64,000 nt of DNA from Aurantimonas coralicida (GCA_011050685.1 DRFF01000143.1:37798-101797), one strand, 5' to 3'. Shown: positions 43,820 through 52,139, counted from the stretch's first letter. The notes: generated from the letters alone by a model not told the origin. Numbers and translations are program-made.

Positions 43820-44596
43820 ATGAATGAGTCGAGCAGGGCACAGGTGAATACCATGCAGCTGTTGCCGAAGGGCATCCGGAGGGCTGATACCGACCTTGTT
43901 CTGTTTGAAGGCGGCCCGACTGGCCGCGGCGTCTACGACAGCCTGCGCGATCAGATCGTCAAACTGGAGTTGCCACCTGGTACGCCGTTGCTGCGGGCAG
44001 AGCTTGCGGAAGCCTATGGCGTCAGCCTGACGCCCCTGCGCGATGCGCTGCAACAGTTGGCGAAGGAAGGCCTAGTGCGGATATACCCGCAGTCGCGCAC
44101 GCTGGTCACGCCCATCGACACTGCCGCCATCCGCGACGCGCAATTCATGCGTATCGCGCTGGAAACCGAGGTGGTGCGCCAACTGGCCGGCGACATTGCC
44201 CCCGGGGATCTGGCCCGCCTGCGCAGCATCGTCGCCCTTCAGGCCAGCATCGGCGAACGTCCGGGTGATATTGCCACTTTTCAGGAACTGGACGAGGTGT
44301 TTCATCAGACCCTGTTCATGGCTGCGGGCCACGTCCAGAGCCAACGCGTGATGCGTAGCCATGCCGGGCATCTGGAACGTCTGCGCCGCCTGCATCTGGA
44401 CGACAATGACGAAGCCGGGCGCGCGATCAACACCAAAGCCGTGCTCGAAGGCCACACCGCTATTCTGGACGGCATTGAGTCAGGGAATGCGGGCGGCGCC
44501 ATGGAGGCGCTGCGCCGCCATCTGCAACGAACCGTGGACCGGATCGCCGAAAAACGTGCAGCCTTTCCCGACTATTTCGTGCCGGAAAAGGCCTGA
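43820..44596 (+). CDS. GntR-family regulator with FCD domain (lar cluster)
   Basis: This 258-residue regulator has the winged HTH at about residues 38-95 (GVYDSLRDQIVKLELPPGTPLLRAELAEAYGVSLTPLRDALQQLAKEGLVRI), then an FCD domain with LDEVFHQTLF, RSHAGHLERL and VLEGHTAIL supplying histidines. It is divergent from larA-larC. ATG 43853 (MQLLPKG), after AGGTGA, is another possible start. It may bind the AT-rich sites at 43781 and 47571. Confidence 0.88.
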   Translation: MNESSRAQVNTMQLLPKGIRRADTDLVLFEGGPTGRGVYDSLRDQIVKLELPPGTPLLRAELAEAYGVSLTPLRDALQQLAKEGLVRIYPQSRTLVTPIDTAAIRDAQFMRIALETEVVRQLAGDIAPGDLARLRSIVALQASIGERPGDIATFQELDEVFHQTLFMAAGHVQSQRVMRSHAGHLERLRRLHLDDNDEAGRAINTKAVLEGHTAILDGIESGNAGGAMEALRRHLQRTVDRIAEKRAAFPDYFVPEKA

Positions 44597-44800
44597 TTTC
44601 CGGACTTGGCGGCGGTTGCCTCGCGCCCTTCCTCGAACTTGTCCAGATTTTCCTGCCTGGTCGCCGGATACAGAGCGATGATGCTGGCCGCATTGCGCGG
44701 CCCGCCCTCCGTCACAACACCGGCCCCGCCGCGCCCCATCGGACGGGTGATCAGTATGTCCCCACCCGGTTCGCAATCCGCGTTTGAACAAGTGTGGCCA
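44572..44800 (-). pseudogene. Decayed, internally deleted RraA-family gene fragment
   Basis: The reverse strand reads GDILITRPMGRGGAGVVTEGGPRN, equivalent to the core of RraA proteins (compare ARGCAGLVTDGGFRDSPE in the intact copy at 59791-60507). It runs straight into SIIALYPATRQENLDKFEE, equivalent to the C-terminus (compare GLYPPTGAATMDEFRAW). The roughly 80 residues between are missing. It overlaps the GntR 3' end and has no proper start. Confidence 0.55.
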
Positions 44801-44846
44801 AGGTGGCCACCGATTCAGTCATCAGTTTTTTTGCAGATTTGGGGAT

Positions 44847-45755
44847 TCATTGCACAGTTCCCAGTTTGTTTGCCGTCAGAAACGCGCCCAGCGCCTGTTG
44901 TTGCCGGGCCGTCAGGGGCCACGCGGAAGGAGGCCGCGTTGGTCCGCAGTCCAGCCCGATAGCCATCAGGGCCGCCTTGACGACGGTGACATTGGTGCCG
45001 TTCTGTTCCTCAGCCCGAATATCCTCGAACATACGCATCTCGTCGATCAGGCGATTCGCCGTGGCGTAATTGCACGCGTCCAGCGCCGCGTGGATCGCCA
45101 CCGACCGTTCCGGCCAGACGTTGATCAGCCCCGAGGTGAAACCCCGCGCCCCAACCGCATACAGCGGCGGTGCCCAGACTTCGGCCAGCCCTCCGACCCA
45201 GACGATATGATCGGGACAGGTAGCGATCGCACGGGCCAGGTTCAGCGGGTTGGGGGTGGCCCACTTCACGCCTTTGACGCCGTCGATCTCGCATAGGCGG
45301 GCGATTCCGTCCGCACCCATGGCGTCGTTGCGAAGATATAGCATCACGGGCAGCCCACCCGAGGCCTCACACACCGCCTTGATGTAATCCACGGTGCCGC
45401 GAGGCGACACGAAGGGATCAGGCGGCTGATGGATCATCAACGCGTCCGCGCCGGCATCGGCGCTGGCCCGCGCAAGGGTACAGGCATCACGGATTCCCCG
45501 CCCCACACCTGCCAACAGCGGCGCCCGCCCGGCGACCATCTGTGCCACCTCGCGCACCATCACGCAGGCCTCTTCGGTGGTCAGCGCATAGAATTCGCCG
45601 GTGTTGCCATTGACCACAGGGATGTGAACCCCTGCACCGATCGCCCTGTCGATGATCGGGGCCAGCTTTTCGGGCGCGATGTCACCGGCATCGTCATATG
45701 GCGTGACCAGAATTCCGGAAATGCCGGTTAGCGCACGCCCAAGATCATGAGACAT
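44847..45755 (-). CDS. DHDPS/NAL-family aldolase or dehydratase (lar cluster)
   Basis: This 302-residue TIM-barrel protein starts LTGISGILVTPYDDAGDIAPEKLAPIIDRAIGAGVHIPVVNGNTGEFYALT. Its Schiff-base lysine is probably in GVKGVKWATPN, and a tyrosine is present in MLYLRND where DHDPS has YNxP. This subfamily is close to 2-keto-3-deoxy-sugar-acid aldolases and 5-keto-4-deoxyglucarate dehydratases. It is in operon with the IlvD/Edd gene upstream (11-bp gap), so it most likely acts on that enzyme's 2-keto-3-deoxy product. Confidence 0.85.
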   Translation of the reverse strand: MSHDLGRALTGISGILVTPYDDAGDIAPEKLAPIIDRAIGAGVHIPVVNGNTGEFYALTTEEACVMVREVAQMVAGRAPLLAGVGRGIRDACTLARASADAGADALMIHQPPDPFVSPRGTVDYIKAVCEASGGLPVMLYLRNDAMGADGIARLCEIDGVKGVKWATPNPLNLARAIATCPDHIVWVGGLAEVWAPPLYAVGARGFTSGLINVWPERSVAIHAALDACNYATANRLIDEMRMFEDIRAEEQNGTNVTVVKAALMAIGLDCGPTRPPSAWPLTARQQQALGAFLTANKLGTVQ

Positions 45756-45765
45756 CTGCGTGCCC

Positions 45766-47505
45766 TCAGAAGATTTCCGGATCGCCCGCCGCGCGGCCGA
45801 ATTGGGTCGTCAGATAATCGAAGTCACAGCCCTGGTCGGCCTGCCCCACGTGACGCTGGAACATGTATCCCCAGCCCCGTTCAAACCGCGGCTCGGGTGC
45901 CACCCAAGCCGCGCGGCGGGCGGCGAGTTCCTCATCGTCCACCAGCATGTCGAGCGTGCGGGCCTCAAGGTCCATGCGCACGATGTCGCCGGTTTTCAAC
46001 AACGCCAGCGGCCCTCCGACAAACGATTCCGGCGCCACATGCAGAATGCAAGCGCCATACGACGTGCCGGACATCCGCGCGTCCGAAATCCTCAACATGT
46101 CGCGATGGCCCTGCTTCAACAGCGCCTTGGGCATGGGCAGCATGCCCCATTCGGGGAACCCCGGCCCACCTTGCGGCCCGGCGTTGCGCAAAACCAGCAC
46201 GTGGCCCGACGTCACGTCCAGATTTTCGTCGTCAATAGCGGCCTTCATTTCCGGATAGCTGTCGAAGACCAGCGCCGGCCCTTCGTGGCGGTGAAATTTC
46301 GGATCGCAGGCAGCGGGTTTGATAACGGCACCGTCGGGACACAGATTGCCGCGCAGAACAGCCAGCGAACCCTCGTGATAGACGGGGTTGCTCAGTGGGC
46401 GGATCACGTCGTCATTATAGACCGGGGCGCCCTTGATCCCCTCGGCCAGCGGCCTGCCGGTGCACGTGATGGTGCCGCGGTCCAGTTTCTCGCCCAGATG
46501 ATCCATCAGCGCGCGCAGGCCGCCCGCGAAATAGAAATCCTCCATCAGGTATTCGCTGCCTGCGGGGCGAATGTTGGCGATCAGCGGCGTGGTGCGCCCC
46601 AGCGCATCCAGGTCGTCCAGTTCCAGGGGCACACCGGCGCGGCGCGCCATGGCCAATAGATGAACCACCGCGTTGGTGGAACAGCCCGTCGCCATCGCCA
46701 CGGTGGCAGCATTGCGTACAGCGGCAGGGGTGATGATACGGTCGGGCGTCAAATCCTCCCACACCATATCGACAATCCGGCGCCCACAGGCCGCGCTCAT
46801 CCGCTTATGGCCGGCATCGGCGGCGGGGATGGATGAGGCGCCCGGCAGGCACAGGCCCATAGCCTCGGCGATGGCGGTCATCGTGGATGCGGTGCCCATG
46901 GTCATGCAATGCCCATAGGATCGGGCGATGCCGCCTTCGACGCCGACCCATTCCTCGGCGGTTAAATTGCCCGCGCGCCGTTCGTCCCAGAATTTCCACG
47001 CATCCGAACCGGACCCCAGCGCCCTCCCCGCGTAATTGCCGCGCAGCATCGGTCCGGCGGGGAGAAAAATGAATGGAACGCCCGCGCTGATCGCGCCCAT
47101 GGTCAGACCGGGGGTGGATTTGTCACAACCTCCCATCAGAACCACCCCGTCCAGCGGGTGGGAGCGGATGGTCTCCTCTGTCTCCATCGCGATCATGTTG
47201 CGATACAGCATGGATGTCGGCTTGCTGAAACTTTCGTCGATCGAAATCGTCGGGATTTCGACCCCAAGACCGCCGGCCTGGGCGACGCCCCTTTTCACAT
47301 CTTCGGCCCGATCACGGAAATGCAGGTGACAGGGGTTCATCTCGGACCAGGTGTTCAAGATGCCAATAATCGGGCGGCCTTCCCAATCCTCGGGAGCAAG
47401 ACCCATCTGCATCATGCGGGACCGGTGCCCGAAACTGCGCAAGTCATCGGGGCCAAACCAGCGCGCACTGCGTAGCTGGTCGGCGGTTTTCTTGTGAGGG
47501 GCCAT
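45766..47505 (-). CDS. IlvD/Edd-family sugar-acid dehydratase, arabinonate-dehydratase-like (lar cluster)
   Basis: This 579-residue Fe-S dehydratase has cluster cysteines in MGGCDKSTPG and RSYGHCMTMGTAST, CHLHFRDRAEDVKRG near the N-terminus, MATGCSTNAVVHL, and the C-terminal signature RGWGYMFQRHVGQADQGCDFDYL typical of aldonate rather than branched-chain dihydroxyacid enzymes. It would produce a 2-keto-3-deoxy acid for the DHDPS-like enzyme. ATG 47505 with GGAGG 6 nt away is preferred over TTG 47508. It is a paralogue of the cluster B gene, with clear divergence. Confidence 0.9.
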   Translation of the reverse strand: MAPHKKTADQLRSARWFGPDDLRSFGHRSRMMQMGLAPEDWEGRPIIGILNTWSEMNPCHLHFRDRAEDVKRGVAQAGGLGVEIPTISIDESFSKPTSMLYRNMIAMETEETIRSHPLDGVVLMGGCDKSTPGLTMGAISAGVPFIFLPAGPMLRGNYAGRALGSGSDAWKFWDERRAGNLTAEEWVGVEGGIARSYGHCMTMGTASTMTAIAEAMGLCLPGASSIPAADAGHKRMSAACGRRIVDMVWEDLTPDRIITPAAVRNAATVAMATGCSTNAVVHLLAMARRAGVPLELDDLDALGRTTPLIANIRPAGSEYLMEDFYFAGGLRALMDHLGEKLDRGTITCTGRPLAEGIKGAPVYNDDVIRPLSNPVYHEGSLAVLRGNLCPDGAVIKPAACDPKFHRHEGPALVFDSYPEMKAAIDDENLDVTSGHVLVLRNAGPQGGPGFPEWGMLPMPKALLKQGHRDMLRISDARMSGTSYGACILHVAPESFVGGPLALLKTGDIVRMDLEARTLDMLVDDEELAARRAAWVAPEPRFERGWGYMFQRHVGQADQGCDFDYLTTQFGRAAGDPEIF

Positions 47506-47570
47506 CAATGTCCTCCGCGATCGCGCACTCTCGCCAGGCCGGGCTGGTCACAGGCTCGTCACCTCCGAAC

Positions 47571-47580
47571 TAATATATTA
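47571..47580. promoter_or_regulatory. Perfect palindrome TAATATATTA upstream of IlvD-type gene
   Basis: This 10-bp perfect AT palindrome lies 66 bp before the ATG at 47505 and is almost repeated before the GntR gene at 43820. It may be an operator or may contain the -10 element. Confidence 0.4.
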
Positions 47581-47757
47581 CCGCATCAGATGGAATGTCG
47601 AGCTTGTTTCGCCAGGAAACCTGGAAAACGTCGCGACTGACACTCAAGAAAACCCTTCCACGCCCCATCCACAGGGCCGGATTTCATTGTCTCTTTATTC
47701 GCCCCCGGGTCACGGAAATCGCAATCCGTAGCGGGCATAAGTGGACCATCGCTTGCT

Positions 47758-47880
47758 GCTGCGCGGCCTGACCGTCAGCCCCTGCCGCGCCCGAAAATCC
47801 GGCTGATGCAGCGGCCCCATGGCGCCGTCGCCAACTTTGACGCATCGAACTTTCCGCTGGCGACCGCGACCGGAAGGTTT
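47758..47880 (+). pseudogene. Fragment of alpha-ketoglutarate-semialdehyde dehydrogenase-type gene
   Basis: The plus strand reads DRQPLPRPKIRLMQRPHGAVANFDASNFPLATATG. It aligns without gaps to [36 protein letters not shown] of the intact dehydrogenase at 56427-57971. Only about 40 codons survive between the IlvD promoter region and the GntR stop, so it is a relic. No other gene is seen in 47509-47892. Confidence 0.65.
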
Positions 47881-47892
47881 TCGGGATACGCA

Positions 47893-48609
47893 TCACTCGT
47901 CGCTGGCGTGGTCGGTGATGCGCTGGCGCGCCTGCAGCAGATGATAGGACATGGATACGCCCGCCGCCTCGCTGTCGCCTGCCTTGATCGCCTCCAGGAT
48001 CTGCCGGTGTTCGCGTAACACCGTGTCCAGCCGCGCCTGTGACCCCTCGCGGGTCAATTTTTGCGCCACATCAATGCCCTGTTTGATGGAATCGCGGGTG
48101 CATTCCAGCATAGCAACGAACACTTCGTTGCCAGAGGCGGCGGCGATCGCACAGTGAAACTGGTAATCCGCCTCGACAGAGGGGACCCGCGACAGCATCG
48201 ATGCCTCGAGCTCCTGCAAGGTGGTTTCGATCCGCGCAATGTCTTTCTGGCTGGCCCGCAAGGCGGCCATTCGGGCGGTGGCGTGTTCCACCGTCAAGCG
48301 CGCCTCCATCGCACGCATCAATCCGGCAACCGATCCGGCGGTGGCGAATTCGATCAGCTTTTCAGACGGGCGGCGGCGCACGAATGTACCGACCCCACGA
48401 CGTGCCTCGACCAACCCATCCTCCTGCAACTTTCGCAGGGCTTCGCGCACGACGGGACGCGACACGCCAAATGCGGTGGCGACCTGGTGTTCCGACGGTA
48501 GCCGCTCGCCCTGTTTCAGGATGTTGGAGACGATCTGTTCAAGGATCTGACCATACAGTTGATCCGCCAGTGTTTGCCGCTTCTTGATCATCAGCCTGGG
48601 ATTTTCCAT
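47893..48609 (-). CDS. GntR/FadR-type regulator, last gene of the larEB operon
   Basis: This 238-residue regulator has the HTH at about residues 8-75 (KRQTLADQLYGQILEQIVSNILKQGERLPSEHQVATAFGVSRPVVREALRKLQEDGLVEARRGVGTFV). The FCD-like domain has EADYQFHCAIAAASGNEVF, REHRQILEAI and MSYHLLQARQ. Start 48609 overlaps the larB 3' end by 71 bp. It is co-transcribed with larE and larB and a second FadR-type gene. Confidence 0.88.
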   Translation of the reverse strand: MENPRLMIKKRQTLADQLYGQILEQIVSNILKQGERLPSEHQVATAFGVSRPVVREALRKLQEDGLVEARRGVGTFVRRRPSEKLIEFATAGSVAGLMRAMEARLTVEHATARMAALRASQKDIARIETTLQELEASMLSRVPSVEADYQFHCAIAAASGNEVFVAMLECTRDSIKQGIDVAQKLTREGSQARLDTVLREHRQILEAIKAGDSEAAGVSMSYHLLQARQRITDHASDE

Positions 48610-49351
48610 CCGCCGCCCTCTCCCATGGCCCGGTACTTTGTCCAGGTCGCTGCACACGCTGTTCGACCCGATGCATCATGTTGGCGACGCGCAACGCCGC
48701 GGTTGCGGCGCCATAGCCGTTATCGATATTCACGACCGTCACTCCGGGCGCGCAACTGGCCAGAATCGAATCCAGCGCAACGCGCCCCCCTGTTGCAACA
48801 CCATATCCAACCGAGGTCGGCACGCCGATCACAATCCCCGGCACCAGCCCGGCCACCACCGACGGCAGCGCGGCATCCATGCCAGCGAACACAATGACCA
48901 CATCCATTTCACGCAGCAGTTCTTCGTGGGCCAGAAGCCGCCACAGACCGGCAACGCCGACATCGGAGATTTCGGCCCCGTCCAAACCACCATAAGCCAG
49001 CACCCGTTTCGCCTCCGCCATGGGGCCGGAATCCGATGTGCCCGCGCTGACCAGCGCGATGCGCGGCGTGGTGGCCAGATGCGGCAGTGGGCCGAGGATG
49101 CCGGTGCGCGACAGCGGACAGTAATCCAGTGCCGCGCGCAGATCCTGCGGCAGGGCGGCATGTTGGCCCGGGTCCAGCCGGGTCAGCAACTGGCGCCGCC
49201 GCTCGTTCGCGGCATCGCGCAGGATTGCGGTTATCTGGGGGATCGTCTTGTACTGGCACAGTACCGCTTCTTCAATGCCGATGCGGTCGCCACGGCCACG
49301 ATCAAACATGACGCTGGAGTGCCCGTCGGCGCCGGCTCTATTCATGGACAA
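48539..49351 (-). CDS. larB: LarB, pyridinium-3,5-biscarboxylic acid mononucleotide synthase
   Basis: This 270-residue protein carboxylates and hydrolyses nicotinate adenine dinucleotide, the first step of the nickel-pincer cofactor. The PurE-like domain shows IALVSAGTSDSGPMAEA, VVIVFAGMDAALPSVVAGLVPG, GVPTSVGYGVATGG, and the essential-type cysteine Cys200 in LASCAPGVTVVNIDNGYGAA. About 45 C-terminal residues after the domain are extra and overlap the GntR gene. TTG 49351 has an AAGGA at correct spacing; ATG 49345 is the other option. The start overlaps the larE stop. Confidence 0.9.
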   Translation of the reverse strand: MSMNRAGADGHSSVMFDRGRGDRIGIEEAVLCQYKTIPQITAILRDAANERRRQLLTRLDPGQHAALPQDLRAALDYCPLSRTGILGPLPHLATTPRIALVSAGTSDSGPMAEAKRVLAYGGLDGAEISDVGVAGLWRLLAHEELLREMDVVIVFAGMDAALPSVVAGLVPGIVIGVPTSVGYGVATGGRVALDSILASCAPGVTVVNIDNGYGAATAALRVANMMHRVEQRVQRPGQSTGPWERAADGKSQADDQEAANTGGSTVWSDP

Positions 49352-50123
49352 AGGCGCTTCCTTTTTTGTAGGCGCGTAAAATCACCGGCAGGTTATCCTG
49401 GATGGCATCCGCTGCCAGCGATTGAACCAGGTCCCGCCGCGACTCGGTCATACCCGCGAACCTCGCGCTGTCGATCTCGATCACCCAGCCCAGACGCAGC
49501 CGGCGGCAACGCAGGGTGACGTTGCCCAGTTCACCCCGCAGCAGAGTTTCGACCCGGTCGATCAGGCGCAGATCCGCCGGCTCCACCCGCAGTCCGGTTT
49601 CGATCCGGCTGGCGAGACAGGGCCCGGCGGGCAGCTCCGCCAGAACGCCCAGCCCCAGATCGCGGGCCAAGCGCCGTACATCCTGCTTGGTCATCTGCGC
49701 CTCGACGAAGGGGTGGAGCACGTCATGTTCGCCCGCCGCCACCAGGCCAGGGCGATAATCCGATAGATCATCCATATTGGTGCCCGCAGCCACTACATCT
49801 CCCATCCGCGACAGGGTGCCATAGAGGTTACTCTTGCAGAAATAGCACCGGTTGACCGGGTTGGCGCGATAGGCGGGATCGGCGAATTCGCCCGCATCCA
49901 CGACTTTGAGTGTCAGGCCCCGATCCGCCGCAAAGACCCGCACCCGCGCCGTCGCGGCCGCCGGCAACGCTGGCGACACCGCATGGCACAGGGTAACGCC
50001 ACCGGCCCCGCGTGCCACCACCGCCGCCGCCGACAACGTGAGGCTGTCGATGCCACCGCTGAGCGCGATGGTCAGCGACTGCGGGGTAACCAGCGCCTCC
50101 CGGAGCGAGGCAGGCAGCGTCAT
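49338..50123 (-). CDS. larE: LarE, ATP-dependent sulfur insertion enzyme of NPN cofactor synthesis
   Basis: This 261-residue PP-loop ATPase has SGGIDS at residues 22-27 and adds sulfur to the pyridinium biscarboxylate nucleotide. Cysteines are at Cys93 and Cys96 (NRCYFCKSN) and Cys169 (LPAGPCLASR). L. plantarum LarE has only the equivalent of Cys169 and sacrifices its sulfur. A CxxC plus this Cys is the pattern reported for LarE proteins that bind a [4Fe-4S] cluster, so this one may be catalytic rather than sacrificial (inference). It is coupled to the FadR-type gene by ATGA and to larB by overlap. Confidence 0.9.
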   Translation of the reverse strand: MTLPASLREALVTPQSLTIALSGGIDSLTLSAAAVVARGAGGVTLCHAVSPALPAAATARVRVFAADRGLTLKVVDAGEFADPAYRANPVNRCYFCKSNLYGTLSRMGDVVAAGTNMDDLSDYRPGLVAAGEHDVLHPFVEAQMTKQDVRRLARDLGLGVLAELPAGPCLASRIETGLRVEPADLRLIDRVETLLRGELGNVTLRCRRLRLGWVIEIDSARFAGMTESRRDLVQSLAADAIQDNLPVILRAYKKGSAFVHE

Positions 50124-50875
50124 GGCTTGGTCCCCTTCGCGGGCCACAGATGCCCCAACAACCGCTTGCTGGACCGTTCCAGATGGGCGCGCATTTGGTC
50201 GCGGGCCAACGCTGGATCGCGCTGGACAATGGCGATGGCAATGCCGTGGTGTTCCTGCACCGCATCCCGGCTTTCCCCACCACGCTTGACGGCCTGCAAC
50301 CGCCCAGCCTCCATGGTTTCCCGAAGACTGGCCCCCAAATAGTTGAAAAGACCCAGGTAATAGTCGTTGCCGGTGGCGTTACAGACCGCGCGGTGAAACC
50401 GAAGATCGGCGCCAACCCCGTCGGGCATCCCTGGGGCTCCGCCGTGGCTGGCCCGTTCGAAGGCATCCGCCGCCGCCTGGATTTCAGCGATGCTGTCCTC
50501 ACCGCCACGGGATGCGGCGATTGCAGCCGCCTCTATCTCCAGGCCCATCCGCAGTTCTAGGATTTGCGACAGCTTGCGTAGGTTTTCAACGTCCTGCTTG
50601 GCGATGGCGAAACCCATCTGCGGCCGGTCACTGGATACAAAGGCGCCCGACCCCTGGCGACTCATCAGCAGACCCTCTGCCTTGAGCCGAGAAATGGCTT
50701 CGCGAATTACAGTGCGGCTGACCATCAGATCCCGCGACAGCGCGGCTTCGGATGGCAGCATCGACCCGACCGGCCATTCGCCGTTGACCACGTTGTGGCG
50801 TAACACCTCGATCACTTGGTCACTCAGCGTGGCTCCCCGAGCAAGGGGGGCGGACGCCTCGAATAGCTCGCTCAT
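50120..50875 (-). CDS. FadR-type GntR regulator, first gene of the larEB operon
   Basis: This 251-residue protein has the HTH at about residues 15-75 (LSDQVIEVLRHNVVNGEWPVGSMLPSEAALSRDLMVSRTVIREAISRLKAEGLLMSRQGSGAFV), and an FCD domain with ADLRFHRAVCNATGN, QEHHGIAIAI and MRAHLERSSKR. It is divergent from the TRAP-TAXI operon with a TTGT-ATG-ACAA palindrome between, so it most likely controls transporter import and cofactor synthesis together. The start is at 50875. Confidence 0.9.
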   Translation of the reverse strand: MSELFEASAPLARGATLSDQVIEVLRHNVVNGEWPVGSMLPSEAALSRDLMVSRTVIREAISRLKAEGLLMSRQGSGAFVSSDRPQMGFAIAKQDVENLRKLSQILELRMGLEIEAAAIAASRGGEDSIAEIQAAADAFERASHGGAPGMPDGVGADLRFHRAVCNATGNDYYLGLFNYLGASLRETMEAGRLQAVKRGGESRDAVQEHHGIAIAIVQRDPALARDQMRAHLERSSKRLLGHLWPAKGTKP

Positions 50876-50903
50876 TTTCAACCCTTTTTCATGAAGCGAT
50901 ACA

Positions 50904-50916
50904 CTTGTATGACAAG
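50904..50916. promoter_or_regulatory. FadR/GntR operator CTTGTATGACAAG
   Basis: This perfect inverted repeat (CTTGT-ATG-ACAAG) fits the FadR-subfamily consensus TNGTNNNACNA exactly and is followed by another TTGTCAA. It lies 29-41 bp before the FadR-type start and in the 254-bp spacer shared with the TRAP operon. Confidence 0.65.
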
Positions 50917-51129
50917 TTGTCAATACGGGGGATAAAGCCGCTATTTCGGTTATTTCACTGGCATTATACCTTACAGCATAGCCAAAATTTGGTGTTTTAT
51001 GTATTTTTATTTGACAAGCCGCCGGAAGCGAAACAATCTGCCGAAACGTTGGCACACCCGTGCCGCGACAGGAGGGGCAAGCCAGCGGCAAGACCGAACT
51101 TGCTCAATTTCGAACTCGGGAGGAGTTAC

Positions 51130-52092
51130 ATGTCCATGCTCAACCAAGCGATCCGCCAGACCACAGCGGCAACCATCCTTGTCGCCGTCACCGGTCTCTC
51201 CGCGCAGGCTCAAGAATTTGTCATGGCAACCGGCCAGCAAGGCGGATCCTGGTATCCCGTCGGCGGCGCCATTAAGGCCATTGTTGAGCGGGAGAACCCC
51301 GACCTCAGCATCACCGTGACTCCGGGCGCTGGCGTGTCCAATGTTGTCGGCGTCGATAGCGGTCGGTTCGCTATCGCCTTTGCGAACTCGATCTCGACCG
51401 TGGATAGCCTGTCGGGCAAGGAACCCTTTCGCAAGCCGACTACCAATGTCTGCAACCTGGGCGTTCTGTATCCACAGTATTTCCAGATCGTCGCTCTGGC
51501 CGATTCGGGGATCAAGACCGTCGCCGACATGAAGGGCAAGCGGCTGACAACCCAGCAGTTGGGCAACACCGGCGAATTCCTGACCCGTGAACTGCTCTCT
51601 ACCGCCGGTCTGTCCTATGACGATCTGAGTGCCGTGGCCCACACCTCATATTCCGATTCCGCATCGCAGATGAAAGACGGACAGGCCGATTTCTTTACGC
51701 TTGGCTCATCCCTGCCCACGGGCTCGGTAATGGACCTGGCATCGGCGCGCAAGATTGCGCTGATCGATGTAGACGAAGAGACCTTCAAATACTTCAAAGA
51801 CCAGAACGCCGCCTTCCAACGCCGAGAGGTAAAACCCGGCGCCTACCCTGGCTTCGACGAAACTGTTTATGCCATCAGCTATGACACCCACATGGTTGCC
51901 CCCTGCGACTATGACGGCGAGATCATCAAATCCGTGCTCGGTGCGATTGCCGACAACAACGAAAGCTTTGCCGCGATCACCAAAACGATGGCAAACCTGA
52001 CGGTCGAAGACATGGCGACCGACATCGGCGTGCCGTTCCACCCTGCCGCAAAGGAATTCTACGCTGAACGCGGCGTGGCGGGCATGGAATAA
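51130..52092 (+). CDS. TRAP transporter TAXI-family substrate-binding protein
   Basis: This 320-residue periplasmic protein has the signal peptide MSMLNQAIRQTTAATILVAVTGLSAQAQ. TAXI motifs are FVMATGQQGGSWYPVGGAIKAIVER, TPGAGVSNVVGVDSGRFAIAFANS and DMKGKRLTTQQLGNTGEF. TAXI proteins feed fused DctQM permeases, as here. The ATG at 51130 follows GGGAGGAG, so the long upstream ORF is not used. The ligand is unknown; the neighbourhood suggests a sugar acid or other hydroxycarboxylate. Confidence 0.9.
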   Translation: MSMLNQAIRQTTAATILVAVTGLSAQAQEFVMATGQQGGSWYPVGGAIKAIVERENPDLSITVTPGAGVSNVVGVDSGRFAIAFANSISTVDSLSGKEPFRKPTTNVCNLGVLYPQYFQIVALADSGIKTVADMKGKRLTTQQLGNTGEFLTRELLSTAGLSYDDLSAVAHTSYSDSASQMKDGQADFFTLGSSLPTGSVMDLASARKIALIDVDEETFKYFKDQNAAFQRREVKPGAYPGFDETVYAISYDTHMVAPCDYDGEIIKSVLGAIADNNESFAAITKTMANLTVEDMATDIGVPFHPAAKEFYAERGVAGME

Positions 52093-52109
52093 CCCACCCC
52101 TGATATTCT

Positions 52110-52139
52110 GGCAGGCGGGGCTGTCGTGCCCCGCCTGCC
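52110..52139 (+). promoter_or_regulatory. 12-bp GC hairpin between TAXI protein and permease genes
   Basis: GGCAGGCGGGGC, a 6-nt TGTCGT loop and GCCCCGCCTGCC form a perfect stem 18 bp after the stop, with no U-run. It is probably a 3' protecting or partial-termination element for the binding-protein message. Confidence 0.6.
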
